Origin: Bin87 sp963665395
Lineage (GTDB): Bacteria; Chloroflexota; Dehalococcoidia; Lucifugimonadales; UBA3495
Length of the DNA stretch: 64,000 nt
Reading direction: 5' to 3'
Assembly (NCBI GenBank): GCA_963665395.2
Contig: OY762251.1
Coordinates: 2,666,001-2,730,000 of the forward strand
Shown: in pieces, positions 33,967 through 42,333 of the stretch
How the letters are laid out: each line of letters opens with the position of its first letter
How positions within the stretch are numbered: position 1 is the first letter of the stretch
Notes under the pieces: generated by a model
What the model saw: the letters and a program-made list of their open reading frames with translations, nothing else
Databases searched by the model: none
Told to the model about the DNA's origin: nothing
Program-made: the position numbers and the translations under genes

Positions 33967-34023
33967 ATCGCCATTATAAACCACAGTTCACAGTACACAG
34001 TACACACAGCGCTGCCAGAGTTC

Positions 34024-34415
34024 CGCGCGGCGTGACCAAGGCGGCCGGCCGAATTTCAGTCCTCATTGTGCGGCGCAGGAACGAACCGCAACTGCAAATC
34101 CAGGGCGCGGGCGATTTTCAGCATCGTGGCAAAGGATGGGTTGCCTTTGGCCGACAGGGCCTTGTGCAGCCCTTCCCGACTCATGCCCGCTTCCTTCGCT
34201 AGATGGGTCATATTGCGGCCTTGCGCCCGGGCCACCGTGCGCAGCCCGACGCGAATCAAGTCGCCATCGCCGTCATCTTCTTCGGCGCAGGCTTCCAGAT
34301 AGAAAATGACGTCTTCTTCAGTTTCAATGTAATTGGCCGCGTCAAAACGTACCGCGCCCCGGCTGATAAGTTCTTCAACATCGACTGCCTGTTCTCCCCG
34401 ACCAATATCAACCAT
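34024..34415. repeat. Second copy of a 746-bp tandem duplication
   Basis: From 34024 the sequence repeats that from 33278, offset 746 bp: the last codons of the LLM gene (FRAA and stop), the intergenic tail and the antitoxin gene, then a truncated toxin end to 34508. The first about 145 bases are nearly identical, so this is a tandem duplication that has since decayed at its far end. Confidence 0.85.
34056..34415 (-). CDS. Addiction-module antidote protein, orphan paralogue
   Basis: 119 aa. Same family as the 33310-33669 product: NMTHLAKEAGMSREGLHKAL, SFATMLKIARALDLQLRF. The N-terminal half has diverged (RFDAANYIETEEDVIFYLEA) while the C-terminal coding sequence is almost unchanged, which may indicate gene conversion. 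Its toxin partner survives only as a C-terminal stub at 34419-34508, so it is an orphan antitoxin that might still neutralise the neighbouring killer protein. Confidence 0.86.
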   Translation of the reverse strand: MVDIGRGEQAVDVEELISRGAVRFDAANYIETEEDVIFYLEACAEEDDGDGDLIRVGLRTVARAQGRNMTHLAKEAGMSREGLHKALSAKGNPSFATMLKIARALDLQLRFVPAPHNED

Positions 34416-34418
34416 CTT

Positions 34419-34508
34419 TCACCTCCATTCTCTCGCTATGTCTTGGGCCAGTCTGATGTCTCGCTGCTGGCTGTCCTTATCACCGCCGCAGAGAAGCACG
34501 ATAAGCGC
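34419..34508 (-). pseudogene. Truncated killer-protein remnant
   Basis: Leftward reading gives LIVLLCGGDKDSQQRDIRLA, then QDIAREWR and stop, matching the C terminus of the intact killer protein. Upstream it breaks at GATAAGCGC into a GCAAAGGCGCAGAGACGCAA repeat. The rest of the gene and its promoter are gone. The stop is 3 nt from the antitoxin start, as in the intact pair. Confidence 0.85.
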
Positions 34509-34538
34509 AAAGGCGCAGAGACGCAAAGACGCAAAGAT

Positions 34539-34871
34539 TCAATAAGGATCCAGCCAACCGAACCTGCGGAAGCTGACCCGGCCGGCGTCGCTGAACTCCA
34601 CACCTTCCTCCTCCAGCAGCTCCCGTTGCAGCAACGCTCCGAACCCAACGCCCCGGGGGCTGATCTTGCCCTGGGCGTTGATGACCCGCTGCCACGGCAC
34701 GTCGTTGCCGGGTTCCAGAGACGCCAAACAGTAGCCCACCATGCGGGGCGTGCAGCCGCCGACAATCTGGGCAATCTGGCCGTAGGTTGCCACCTGGCCG
34801 CGGGGAATCTGTCGCACCACGGCCAGCACGCGGTCGTACACCGGCGGCACGTCAGGGACGTCGTCGGGCAT
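34539..34871 (-). CDS. Alkyltransferase-like protein (MGMT fold, Trp in place of active Cys)
   Basis: 110 aa from the ATG at 34871; the longer frame to 35075 is a shadow of the next gene. The DNA-binding MGMT domain is intact (VPPVYDRVLAVVRQIPRGQV, YGQIAQIVGGCTPRMVGYCL), but the methyl-acceptor motif PCHRV reads PWQRV (W60). This is the ATL class, which binds O6-alkylguanine without repairing it and hands the lesion to nucleotide excision repair. A uvrB gene is present elsewhere in the window. Confidence 0.9.
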   Translation of the reverse strand: MPDDVPDVPPVYDRVLAVVRQIPRGQVATYGQIAQIVGGCTPRMVGYCLASLEPGNDVPWQRVINAQGKISPRGVGFGALLQRELLEEEGVEFSDAGRVSFRRFGWLDPY

Positions 34872-34882
34872 GGCGGCGTTGC

Positions 34883-35449
34883 TCAGCCTCCGGCATCGGG
34901 CGCGGGGGCGGCGGCCTGGGCTGCGCCGGCGGCCCAGGCCAGGGCGGCCAGTATCATCAGCGGGTTCACTACGTCCCAGACCACGCCGTTGTTGACGAAG
35001 TAGGCGTTGACGAAAATCATGACGCCCAAGACGGCCATCAACACCGCGGCCACGTAGCCGGAAGCGCAACGGCAACGCCAGAGTCCGGCCGCGCTCAGGA
35101 CGGCGAAGGCGATGAAGAAGGCGTTAATCACGCGCCACACCGCGCCGATATAGTCGCCGAAACCGGGGGTGTAGGCGTTGACGAAAATCGCCAGCGCGTA
35201 CACCCCAAAGGCCAGGGCGCAGACCCGGCGAGCGTAGCGGGCGCAGCGGTACAGCATCCAGATGCCGGCGCCGGCGATGATAATCGCGCCCAACTGCCAC
35301 AGCAGCCAGGGCAGCGGGGAACCCACGTCGGTGTCGGCGTCCACCACCGCGCTCTTTTCCGCCCAGGCGAAGACGGCCACGACGACGAAGGCCACCGCGG
35401 CGCCGGCGGCGGGCGGGGATAAGTCGCAGCGGCGGAACGGGTTCCGCAT
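34883..35449 (-). CDS. Five-helix membrane protein with internal duplication
   Basis: 188 aa, mostly hydrophobic, about 5 membrane helices. Two copies of an IFVNAY motif (LAIFVNAYTPGFGDYIG and VMIFVNAYFVNNGVVWD) with similar spacing and following helices suggest an internal repeat. No recognised family. Overlaps its upstream neighbour by one base, so the two and the ATL gene are likely cotranscribed. Confidence 0.7.
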   Translation of the reverse strand: MRNPFRRCDLSPPAAGAAVAFVVVAVFAWAEKSAVVDADTDVGSPLPWLLWQLGAIIIAGAGIWMLYRCARYARRVCALAFGVYALAIFVNAYTPGFGDYIGAVWRVINAFFIAFAVLSAAGLWRCRCASGYVAAVLMAVLGVMIFVNAYFVNNGVVWDVVNPLMILAALAWAAGAAQAAAPAPDAGG

Positions 35450-35787
35450 TACCAGTTGACCAGCCCCGGCTTTTGCGCCTTCCAGCCGGCGTCGGACGGG
35501 AACACCGTTTCCATCTCCACCCGGCCCAGGTCGCCCTCAAACATATGCTCCACGGCGGAACGCCAGGCGACGTAGTGGGGCTGCTCCCGGTGGGTGGCGT
35601 GGGCCTCCCGATTGGCGTACACCTCGTAAAGGTAGAACTGGTTGGGATTGTCGGGGCTGCGCAGAATGTCAAAGCGGAAGCAGTTTTCCTCGTCCCGCAC
35701 GCTGCCCTGCCCGTCGCCCAGGCTGGCGGCGGCAAACTCGTCGGCAAAGCCGTCCTTGATGTTGATGGTGACGAAAATGGCGTACAT
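35449..35787 (-). CDS. Putative quinol monooxygenase (ABM/YgiN-like)
   Basis: 112 aa. Antibiotic-biosynthesis-monooxygenase fold: starts MYAIFVTINIKDGFADEF, contains FRFDILRSPDNPNQFYLYEVYAN and the closing THREQPHYVAW. Small dimeric ferredoxin-like proteins of this type oxidise quinols or act on signalling sugars (LsrG). No cofactor needed. Substrate unknown. Confidence 0.87.
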   Translation of the reverse strand: MYAIFVTINIKDGFADEFAAASLGDGQGSVRDEENCFRFDILRSPDNPNQFYLYEVYANREAHATHREQPHYVAWRSAVEHMFEGDLGRVEMETVFPSDAGWKAQKPGLVNW

Positions 35788-35918
35788 TTAGGGTTGTCCT
35801 CCTGTGGGTTGGGCGGCCGGAGACCGTTCGGGTTGGCCGCCGGGCGAAATTATAGCAGGGGGGAAGGCATGAGTTGATGTGATAGACTGCTCACAATATC
35901 CCGGTATGAGGCGCCCAG

Positions 35919-38900
35919 ATGGCTACGCAACAAGACGTTACCGGAACTCCAAGTTGGCAGTTGGCGAGGGGCATCGTTGCTCAGCTACGAGAAATGCCGC
36001 CGTCCGCCGCCGAGTCGGAAGTGGAGAATCGGTTGCGCAACGTGTTGGGCTATTTGTTTCCCAACCTTCACTACCCTAACATCGCTACGCAATACCAGTC
36101 CGGCGACGGGCCAATCGACGTCTATTGTCGTAACGTGGTCTTTGAAACCAAGCGGCAGGGCAGAAAAGATGACGCTCGGGTCAAGCCGGATGGCGCCACC
36201 GAAACCCCCGAAGATCAAGCGGTTCGCTATCTCAACGCGCTGACCGTCCAGAAATCGATGTTTGACGATGCCAGCGTAGGCTGGCGCGCCGGCATTACTG
36301 ATGGGAAGGAATGGAGTTTTTACGATTATGATCGTAACGCTCCCGATTCGGAAAAACTTACTCTGGTCAATACGCTGCGTCTAAACACTCAGGCCGACGA
36401 CGAAACGCTGCTGGCGTATCTGTACGATTTTGTCAATCGCACCGTCAAGATGGCGCCGCCCACGGACGACACGGAGTGGGCGGAAGGATTAGTACAGCCG
36501 TTCCTTGACTTGGCCGCGCGCTACCAAACCTCTCCCGAATATGACGTGAAACGTTCCCTGTGGCGTGGCGTGCTGCGGGGCGCATTTCTCAGCCCGCAGG
36601 GGGATGCCAACTCGGAGCGCGACTTGTTCGCTCGCCATACAATGCTGGTGGTCATTGCCCGCGCCGTGGCCGAAACCTTGCGCCCACCGGACCGGCAAGC
36701 CAACAGCCGGGAACGATTGCGCGACGACCTTACCGAAGGCTTTGCCGCCTGGCTGCTGGACGCCGCCGGCGCTGACGGGGCTGATGCGTTGGACGACCTC
36801 ATTGCAGAGGTCAATAACTATGAGTGGCAAGCGTCGAACCGCGACATTCTCAAAAACCTGTATCACGCGGTCATTCCGCGGAATATTCGCCACGATTTTG
36901 GCGAATACTACACGCCCGATTGGTTGGCGCGGGCGGTATGTGAGGAGGTAATGGATACCCGATGGCGCCGGGAAACCATTGCCATGGCCGTTGCCAATCA
37001 AGTGAGCGGCCCGGCCGTGCTGGACCCGTCCTGCGGCTCGGGCACGTTTCTATTCCACGCGACGCAACTGCTGCTGGAAGAGGCCGGCAAGCATCCCGAA
37101 CTGGCTGACAGTCCCCAGGCGCAAGTTGAAATCGTCAGCGCGTTGGTGGCCGGCATGGACCTCCATCCGGTGGCCGTAGAACTTTCCAAAACCACGAAAA
37201 TGCTGGCTTTTGGCGATCTCGCTGCGCATTACGTCGCCGTTGCGGACGCGGAAACCGTCCATCTCTGCGACAGCTTGCAATGGGAGTTGCGGCAGAACGC
37301 CGGTACGTTGGAGTTTGGCGCAACGGTAGATATTCCCACCGATGATGCCGACCAGCCCTTTCGTCTGCCCAGCAGTTTGCTGTTGTCGGAACGGTTTGGG
37401 CATCTCATGGGGCACATATTCGACTACGCCAACCGCCCGGACAACCCCAATGCCGAGGATAATCTGGCCGCAGTGCTGAATCTGCCCAACCCTGCCGACC
37501 GTGACGCGGCTCTTGCCCTGTATCGCCAGTTGCGCGAATACATCGCGGACGGGAGAAACAATGTCTGGCGCTGGTACATCGTCAACCTGATACAACCGCT
37601 GCGCCTGGCGAATCTCCCGGTGTCCCGCATGGTGGGCAATCCGCCCTGGGTAGTCTATAACGCGATGAGCGGCGAGCAACCCGATGAGGATGACTCAGGT
37701 CAGGATACTTCAAGGCAAGGAATCTTCCGTCAGCGCGCCGCCGAACGCGGTCTGTGGGCCGGGGCCCACCTGGCCACGCAGAACGACCTGGCGGCTACCT
37801 TCGTCGCCACTTGCGTTGACTATTACCTGCAAACCGGCGGCAAGTTTGGCTTTGTGCTGCCCTACGCGGCGCTGCGGGCCCGGCATTGGGCGCCCTTCCG
37901 CTCCGGGAACTGGAGCTTGCGGCAGGACGCCGAGCGTGGAACACACGTTGATTTGAGCAAAGACGCCTGGGATTTCTACAGCGTCAACGCTCCGCCCTTC
38001 CCGCAGGCCAATTCGTCGGTTGTTTTCGGGGGCAAGGTACGGGCGAACCGCCAGAACAGCAACATCAAACCATTGGCTGGCATCAAGGAAGCGAGCGGCT
38101 CCGGCGTAAATACCGGCATGGACTGGCGAGAAGTAAAACCCCTGCTGCAATGGCGCGACCGGCGGGAGTGGCCCATCGCTCCCAGCCCGGTATATGCCGA
38201 TGCGTTCCGTACCGGGGCGACACTGTTTCCGCAGTCGTTGATGCTTTTTGAACGACCTCTGTCGCAAGCCCGTGGAGTAGTCTATTTCAAAACTAATCCA
38301 GGACGCCGGGTTTATCAAGGCACTGACCGAGAGGGAAATGTTGAGGAACAATTTGTTAAACCTGTCCTGTTTTCTCAACTGTTGCTGCCTTTCGGCACCA
38401 CTGGAAGGTATTACGCTGTCGCTCCGTTTTCAGAGGATGGCACCCGTTTGCTGAACGGATTACCACAGGACGACAACGCTGCGCGGTTCCGTTTGTATTG
38501 GGACAAGGCAGACCGTGATTACCAGGACCGTAGAGGCGCAAAGTCCCCACAAGACCTAACCGCCCGGTTGGACCGTGGGCGTGGCTTGTCGTCGCAACTC
38601 AATCAACCAAACGACTTCAAAGTGGTGTACAACGGCATCGGAAATTATATCAACGCTTCCGTTATCGGTGGTCGGGAAATAATCAATCACAATCAGTATT
38701 GGTTTTCATCGCAGGATCGCGACATAAATCATTATCTGGCAGCCATACTGAACGCCGGATGTTTGGTACAGTTCTTCCAAGAAGCCTGTCAGCCGACTGA
38801 CAGAACGTTTATGTTGCTGCCCGTCCAGAACCTCCCCATTCCCGCCTATGACCCCAACAACGAGCATCAGGCCAACCTGGCGGCACAGTCTCGGCTGGCT

Positions 38901-39437
38901 CACGAACGGGTAGCGGCCCTGGTGGCGGAGCGCCAGGCAACCGGCCGCCGCATCAACCGCAACGACGTGCTGCGGGATGCGGCGATGCGGCCCATTCTTG
39001 CCAGTATTGACCAGTCAGTGCGGGCAATTTTACCGGCGTTCTGCCAGCCGGATGCGGGAGGTGCGGTTCTGCCTCCGGAGGGTTTGCCTACCGCGCAAAT
39101 CTACATGGGGGTAGCCGCCCGGGAATTTGACGCCGGCAACGCTCAAGCCGGCGCGGATCGCCTGTGGGACGCAGCCAAGCATACGTTGATGGATATAGCC
39201 CGGCGCAAGGACTGGCAGATTGACGGCGATGACGGCGACGCCATGCTTGACGTGGCGGAACGGCTGGCTAAAACCGACGTCAACGGTGGCGAGATCCTGT
39301 TGAGCCACTTTTCCTCGGCGAGCTACTACCCGGACAAAGTGCGCTTCGGGTTCTTTGACTTGGAAGACGGGGACGGCAACGACGCCCTCCGCATAGTTCG
39401 GCGCTTTATCGACGAAGCCGAGCGACTGGCAAGTTGA
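35919..39437 (+). CDS. Type IIG-like restriction-methylase with C-terminal HEPN/PaREP1-like domain
   Basis: 1172 aa. Domains in order: an N-terminal PD-(D/E)xK-like nuclease module (D67 in GDGPIDVYC, E76 and K78 in VVFETKRQ); a helical region; an N6-adenine methylase with motif I VLDPSCGSGTFLF (from residue 367) and motif IV GNPPW (N574); a target-recognition region (about 640-1000); and a C-terminal about 110-residue helical domain (AREFDAGNAQAGADRLWDAA to ALRIVRRFIDEAERL) resembling PaREP1/HEPN proteins. The methylase-nuclease fusion modifies and cuts DNA as a single chain. No pglZ, brxC or separate S/R subunits are nearby, so not BREX, DISARM or type I. Only 1 nt separates it from the next gene, which encodes the same helical domain alone. 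Confidence 0.88.
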   Translation: MATQQDVTGTPSWQLARGIVAQLREMPPSAAESEVENRLRNVLGYLFPNLHYPNIATQYQSGDGPIDVYCRNVVFETKRQGRKDDARVKPDGATETPEDQAVRYLNALTVQKSMFDDASVGWRAGITDGKEWSFYDYDRNAPDSEKLTLVNTLRLNTQADDETLLAYLYDFVNRTVKMAPPTDDTEWAEGLVQPFLDLAARYQTSPEYDVKRSLWRGVLRGAFLSPQGDANSERDLFARHTMLVVIARAVAETLRPPDRQANSRERLRDDLTEGFAAWLLDAAGADGADALDDLIAEVNNYEWQASNRDILKNLYHAVIPRNIRHDFGEYYTPDWLARAVCEEVMDTRWRRETIAMAVANQVSGPAVLDPSCGSGTFLFHATQLLLEEAGKHPELADSPQAQVEIVSALVAGMDLHPVAVELSKTTKMLAFGDLAAHYVAVADAETVHLCDSLQWELRQNAGTLEFGATVDIPTDDADQPFRLPSSLLLSERFGHLMGHIFDYANRPDNPNAEDNLAAVLNLPNPADRDAALALYRQLREYIADGRNNVWRWYIVNLIQPLRLANLPVSRMVGNPPWVVYNAMSGEQPDEDDSGQDTSRQGIFRQRAAERGLWAGAHLATQNDLAATFVATCVDYYLQTGGKFGFVLPYAALRARHWAPFRSGNWSLRQDAERGTHVDLSKDAWDFYSVNAPPFPQANSSVVFGGKVRANRQNSNIKPLAGIKEASGSGVNTGMDWREVKPLLQWRDRREWPIAPSPVYADAFRTGATLFPQSLMLFERPLSQARGVVYFKTNPGRRVYQGTDREGNVEEQFVKPVLFSQLLLPFGTTGRYYAVAPFSEDGTRLLNGLPQDDNAARFRLYWDKADRDYQDRRGAKSPQDLTARLDRGRGLSSQLNQPNDFKVVYNGIGNYINASVIGGREIINHNQYWFSSQDRDINHYLAAILNAGCLVQFFQEACQPTDRTFMLLPVQNLPIPAYDPNNEHQANLAAQSRLAHERVAALVAERQATGRRINRNDVLRDAAMRPILASIDQSVRAILPAFCQPDAGGAVLPPEGLPTAQIYMGVAAREFDAGNAQAGADRLWDAAKHTLMDIARRKDWQIDGDDGDAMLDVAERLAKTDVNGGEILLSHFSSASYYPDKVRFGFFDLEDGDGNDALRIVRRFIDEAERLAS

Positions 39438-39438
39438 T

Positions 39439-39792
39439 ATGGCTGCCACGTTTCCGCAGGCGGAGCATATCCGCCTGGCGCGGGATTTTCTGGATCGAGC
39501 CGAAACCGCTCTATCGACGGGCGATGCGGTTGTGGGCGCTGAGCTACTATGGGGAGCAGCCGCGCACGCTCTGATTGCGGTAGCCCTGCAGCAGGGCCTG
39601 CCCTATAACAGTCATGGCGCATTCAAAAACGTTGCCCGTAGGCAGCTGGATGACCCGGGTCTCCCTGAATGGCTGTCGGAGTTCAACATTGCCGAACAGT
39701 TCCACAAACACTTCTACCATGGGGGGTTGAGCGATAGCAAGTTATCCGCAGACCGCCCCAGGGTCTTTCGGTTGTCATTGCGAGGAGCGTAG
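39439..39792 (+). CDS. PaREP1/HEPN-like protein, C terminus rewritten by an insertion
   Basis: 117 aa. IRLARDFLDRAETALSTGD and VGAELLWGAAAHALIAVALQ match PaREP1/HEPN-like helical bundles and align with the C-terminal domain of the preceding methylase. Translation now runs into element B and ends RPRVFRLSLRGA. Removing the element with one copy of its target repeat gives RPKVRRFVERLLTLAE and a stop at 39968-39970, which matches the closing helix of the methylase domain (IVRRFIDEAERLA). So the gene originally encoded about 122 residues. The altered protein may be partly or wholly inactive. HEPN proteins are often RNases or toxin partners. Confidence 0.82.
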   Translation: MAATFPQAEHIRLARDFLDRAETALSTGDAVVGAELLWGAAAHALIAVALQQGLPYNSHGAFKNVARRQLDDPGLPEWLSEFNIAEQFHKHFYHGGLSDSKLSADRPRVFRLSLRGA

Positions 39793-39913
39793 TCCGCCTC
39801 TGGTGGATGGCAATCTCGTCGTTGGAACAGACCCGTTTGTGGTTAGCCGCCAGTGCCTCGAAGAGATTGCTTCGCTACGCTCGCAATGACAAATACGAAA
39901 ACCGAAAGGCCCT
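39761..39913. mobile_element. MITE-like element B (153 bp, 13-bp target duplication)
   Basis: Flanked by an exact direct repeat GCAGACCGCCCCA (39748-39760 and 39914-39926). Ends are GGGTCTTTCGGTT and, reverse-complemented, AGGGCCTTTCGGTT, each followed inward by TGTCATTGCGAG. The left end supplies the in-frame stop codon that now closes the HEPN-like gene. No open reading frame of its own. Confidence 0.88.
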
Positions 39914-40051
39914 GCAGACCGCCCCAAAGTACGCAGGTTCGTCGAACGACTGCTGACGCTGGCGGAGTAGCAGCTGGCTGCAATCTGATGGTCAACTCGA
40001 CGTTTTGCTACAATACCGCCATCCCCCAATCACAGATGATGGATTGTACCC

Positions 40052-40927
40052 ATGCCCACCCCCAATGACTGCTACGTTGACCTCCGCGGCCTCCCCTTCC
40101 ACTACCGCGATTGGGGCGGCCATGGCCGGCCCGTGCTGCTGCTCCACGGCCTGGCCTCCACCTGCCACATCTGGGACCTGGTGGCGCCCTCGCTGGCCGC
40201 CGATTTTCGCGTCGTCGCGCTGGACCAGCGGGGACACGGCTTATCCGCCCAGGTTGACGACGGGTTTGACTTCGCCACGGTGTCCGGCGACGCGGCGGCG
40301 CTCATCGCCTACCTGGGCTGGGAGCGGCCTGTCATCGTGGGCCACTCCTGGGGCGCGGACGTAGCGCTGGAGCTGGCCGCGGCGCAGCCCGAACTCGCCG
40401 CCGGTCTCATCTTCGTGGACGGCGGCACCATCGAGCCGTCCGCCCGTCCCGGCTGGACGCTGGAGCAGGCCCGGGCGGACATGGCGCCGCCCATCTTCAC
40501 CGGCTTCACCCCGCAGATGATGCGGGAGCGCGTGATGTCCGGCGGACGCTTCGGCCCCCATCCGCCCGAGGCGGTAGTGGAAGCCGTCCTCGCCAACTTC
40601 CGCGTGCTCGATGACGGCACCATCCAGGCCAACCTGCGCCGGGAGAACCACCTGCGCATCATCGACGCCCTTTGGGACCACAAACCCTCCCAGCTCTACC
40701 CGATACTCCAATGCCCGGTGCTGATGCTGCCCGCCCGCCAGTCCACTCCCGACGCCCACGACCGCCGGTTCCGCCGGGAGGAGTCCATCGCCAAAGCCAC
40801 CTCCCTGCTGCCGGTCAGCAAGACCGTGTGGCTGGAGGACAGCATCCACGACGTGCCGCTGCAACGGCCGGAACTGGTGGCGGAGGCCATCCGGGAGCAT
40901 ATCGTGGGCGGGTTTTTTGACGGATGA
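40052..40927 (+). CDS. Alpha/beta hydrolase
   Basis: 291 aa. Alpha/beta-hydrolase motifs: oxyanion-hole VLLLHGLAST, DQRGHGLS, nucleophile elbow GHSWGA, acid likely in PVLMLPARQSTPDAHD, and histidine in SIHDVPLQRP near the C terminus. Cytosolic, no signal peptide. Typical of esterases, haloperoxidases or C-C bond hydrolases acting on ring-cleavage products. Substrate unclear; single-gene unit between the HEPN region and a small membrane protein gene. Confidence 0.9.
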   Translation: MPTPNDCYVDLRGLPFHYRDWGGHGRPVLLLHGLASTCHIWDLVAPSLAADFRVVALDQRGHGLSAQVDDGFDFATVSGDAAALIAYLGWERPVIVGHSWGADVALELAAAQPELAAGLIFVDGGTIEPSARPGWTLEQARADMAPPIFTGFTPQMMRERVMSGGRFGPHPPEAVVEAVLANFRVLDDGTIQANLRRENHLRIIDALWDHKPSQLYPILQCPVLMLPARQSTPDAHDRRFRREESIAKATSLLPVSKTVWLEDSIHDVPLQRPELVAEAIREHIVGGFFDG

Positions 40928-40993
40928 CCGAGTGCAAACGTCTGTTAGAATAGCGGCATCATCGCCAAAATCAGCTTACAGGGAGGTCTCTTG

Positions 40994-41179
40994 ATGGTCA
41001 CAATCGGCGTAGTGCCCTTCACTATCACCCTCGCGGTTCTGATGATCATACCGTTCGTCCTCATCACCTACTTTGGACACCGACTCTGCAACCTGGCACA
41101 AGAGTTGGGGTTTGTGACCGGTCAACTTGAGGTAGCCAAAAAGCAACTGCGATCAATTCAAGCGAATTCAAAAAAGTGA
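40994..41179 (+). CDS. Small single-pass membrane protein
   Basis: 61 aa from the ATG at 40994 with GGGAGG seven bases upstream. Residues about 2-26 are strongly hydrophobic (VPFTITLAVLMIIPFVLITY), then a short amphipathic helix ending in Lys residues. No family recognised. The ribosome site and strong hydrophobicity are the support for it being real. Confidence 0.55.
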   Translation: MVTIGVVPFTITLAVLMIIPFVLITYFGHRLCNLAQELGFVTGQLEVAKKQLRSIQANSKK

Positions 41180-41296
41180 GCCCAGCTGACGAAACATCCT
41201 CAGGGAACGTTGACAATTTGACAACTACTCCTCTGCGGAAGCAGAAACCCAGGCAAATTACTGCCGGCAAAACGTTGGCCGTATTTTGTACGCACT

Positions 41297-41322
41297 GGAT
41301 TCCGGCTTTCGCCGGAATGACG
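41297..41322. repeat. Short palindromic repeat, copy in front of the beta-propeller gene
   Basis: ATTCCGGCTTTCGCCGGAAT hairpin then GACGG, matching the copies at 28591-28616 and 43727-43752. It lies about 50 bp before the start of the beta-propeller gene, within its leader. Confidence 0.7.
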
Positions 41323-41369
41323 GTATTTGCCAACACTCCCCGGTCCGAGCGAAACAAGGAGGCCCCACC

Positions 41370-42245
41370 ATGACAACCGTAGGCTCCGGCAAGTACACCT
41401 ACACCCTGGAAGAAAACTGGGCGCACCTGCCCGAAGGCATGACCATGGGCAACGCTTCGGCGGTGGCCACCGACTCGCAGGACCGGGTCTATGTGTTCCA
41501 GCGCAAGGACCCGCCCGTGCTGATCTTCGGCCCCGGCGGCAACTACCTCGGTTCCTGGGGCATCCGCGCCATCGACGAGGCCCACGGCATCTACATTCAG
41601 GACGACATTGCGTACATTACCGACCGCACCGACTCCGTTTGCGTCATATTCACCCTGGAGGGCAAACCCTTGCAGGTTATCGGTGATCGGGGCGTCCATT
41701 CCGACACCGGCTGCGAGATCCCCGGCGAGGTCTGCCCCCGCTCGGCCGGCCCGTTCAACTACCCTACCGAAATCGTGCCGGCGCCCAACGGCGACCTGTA
41801 CGTATCCGACGGCTACCGCAACGCCCGGGTGCATCGCTTCTCCCGCGACGGCCAGCTGAAGCAGTCCTGGGGCGAGCCGGGCAAGGGCGGCCCCGGCCAG
41901 TTCCACCTGCCCCACAGCATCGTGGCCCATCCCAACGGCAACCTGTACCTGTGCGACCGGGAGAACAACCGGATGCAGGTCTATTCGCCCGACGGCGAGT
42001 TCCTGGCCATGTGGGAGGATCTCCGCCGGCCCCTGGACATCTCCGTGGACAGCGAGGGCGCTCTGGTCATCAGCGAAGGCGGCGCCAACGGGATGTCGCC
42101 CCGGGTCAGCATCATGGACACCGACGGCAACGTGCTGGCCCGCTGGGATTCCGAGTCCGCCCACGGCAGCTGGGTTGATGCCCACGGCAACATCTACATG
42201 GCGCTGGGCGCCCAGGAGCGGGTGGACAAGTACGTGCGGCAGTAG
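41370..42245 (+). CDS. NHL-repeat six-bladed beta-propeller protein
   Basis: 291 aa from the ATG at 41370 (AAGGAGG upstream). Successive NHL blades are visible: ASAVATDSQDRVYVFQR, AHGIYIQDDIAYITDRT, PTEIVPAPNGDLYVSDGYRN, PHSIVAHPNGNLYLCDRENN. The pattern resembles peptidyl-alpha-hydroxyglycine lyase-like and SMP-30-type propellers. No signal peptide, so probably cytoplasmic. The catalytic role cannot be fixed: it may be a hydrolase, a lyase or a protein-binding scaffold. Confidence 0.87.
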   Translation: MTTVGSGKYTYTLEENWAHLPEGMTMGNASAVATDSQDRVYVFQRKDPPVLIFGPGGNYLGSWGIRAIDEAHGIYIQDDIAYITDRTDSVCVIFTLEGKPLQVIGDRGVHSDTGCEIPGEVCPRSAGPFNYPTEIVPAPNGDLYVSDGYRNARVHRFSRDGQLKQSWGEPGKGGPGQFHLPHSIVAHPNGNLYLCDRENNRMQVYSPDGEFLAMWEDLRRPLDISVDSEGALVISEGGANGMSPRVSIMDTDGNVLARWDSESAHGSWVDAHGNIYMALGAQERVDKYVRQ

Positions 42246-42333
42246 GAAGCGGAAACGATGGCGGTAGTCCGGCCCGACTACAGTCAAAGGTCGGGCCAGA
42301 TTCCCGTATCGCCGCAAACTGCCCAGGAGACGG

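Noticed and set aside
33967..33984. Earlier GTG start for the killer protein
   Set aside because: No ribosome site there; the ATG at 33966 gives the length typical of the family.
35919..39437. BREX or DISARM assignment for the methylase
   Set aside because: No pglZ, brxA-C, drm or helicase partner nearby; the fused nuclease module and single-chain layout fit a type IIG-like enzyme better.
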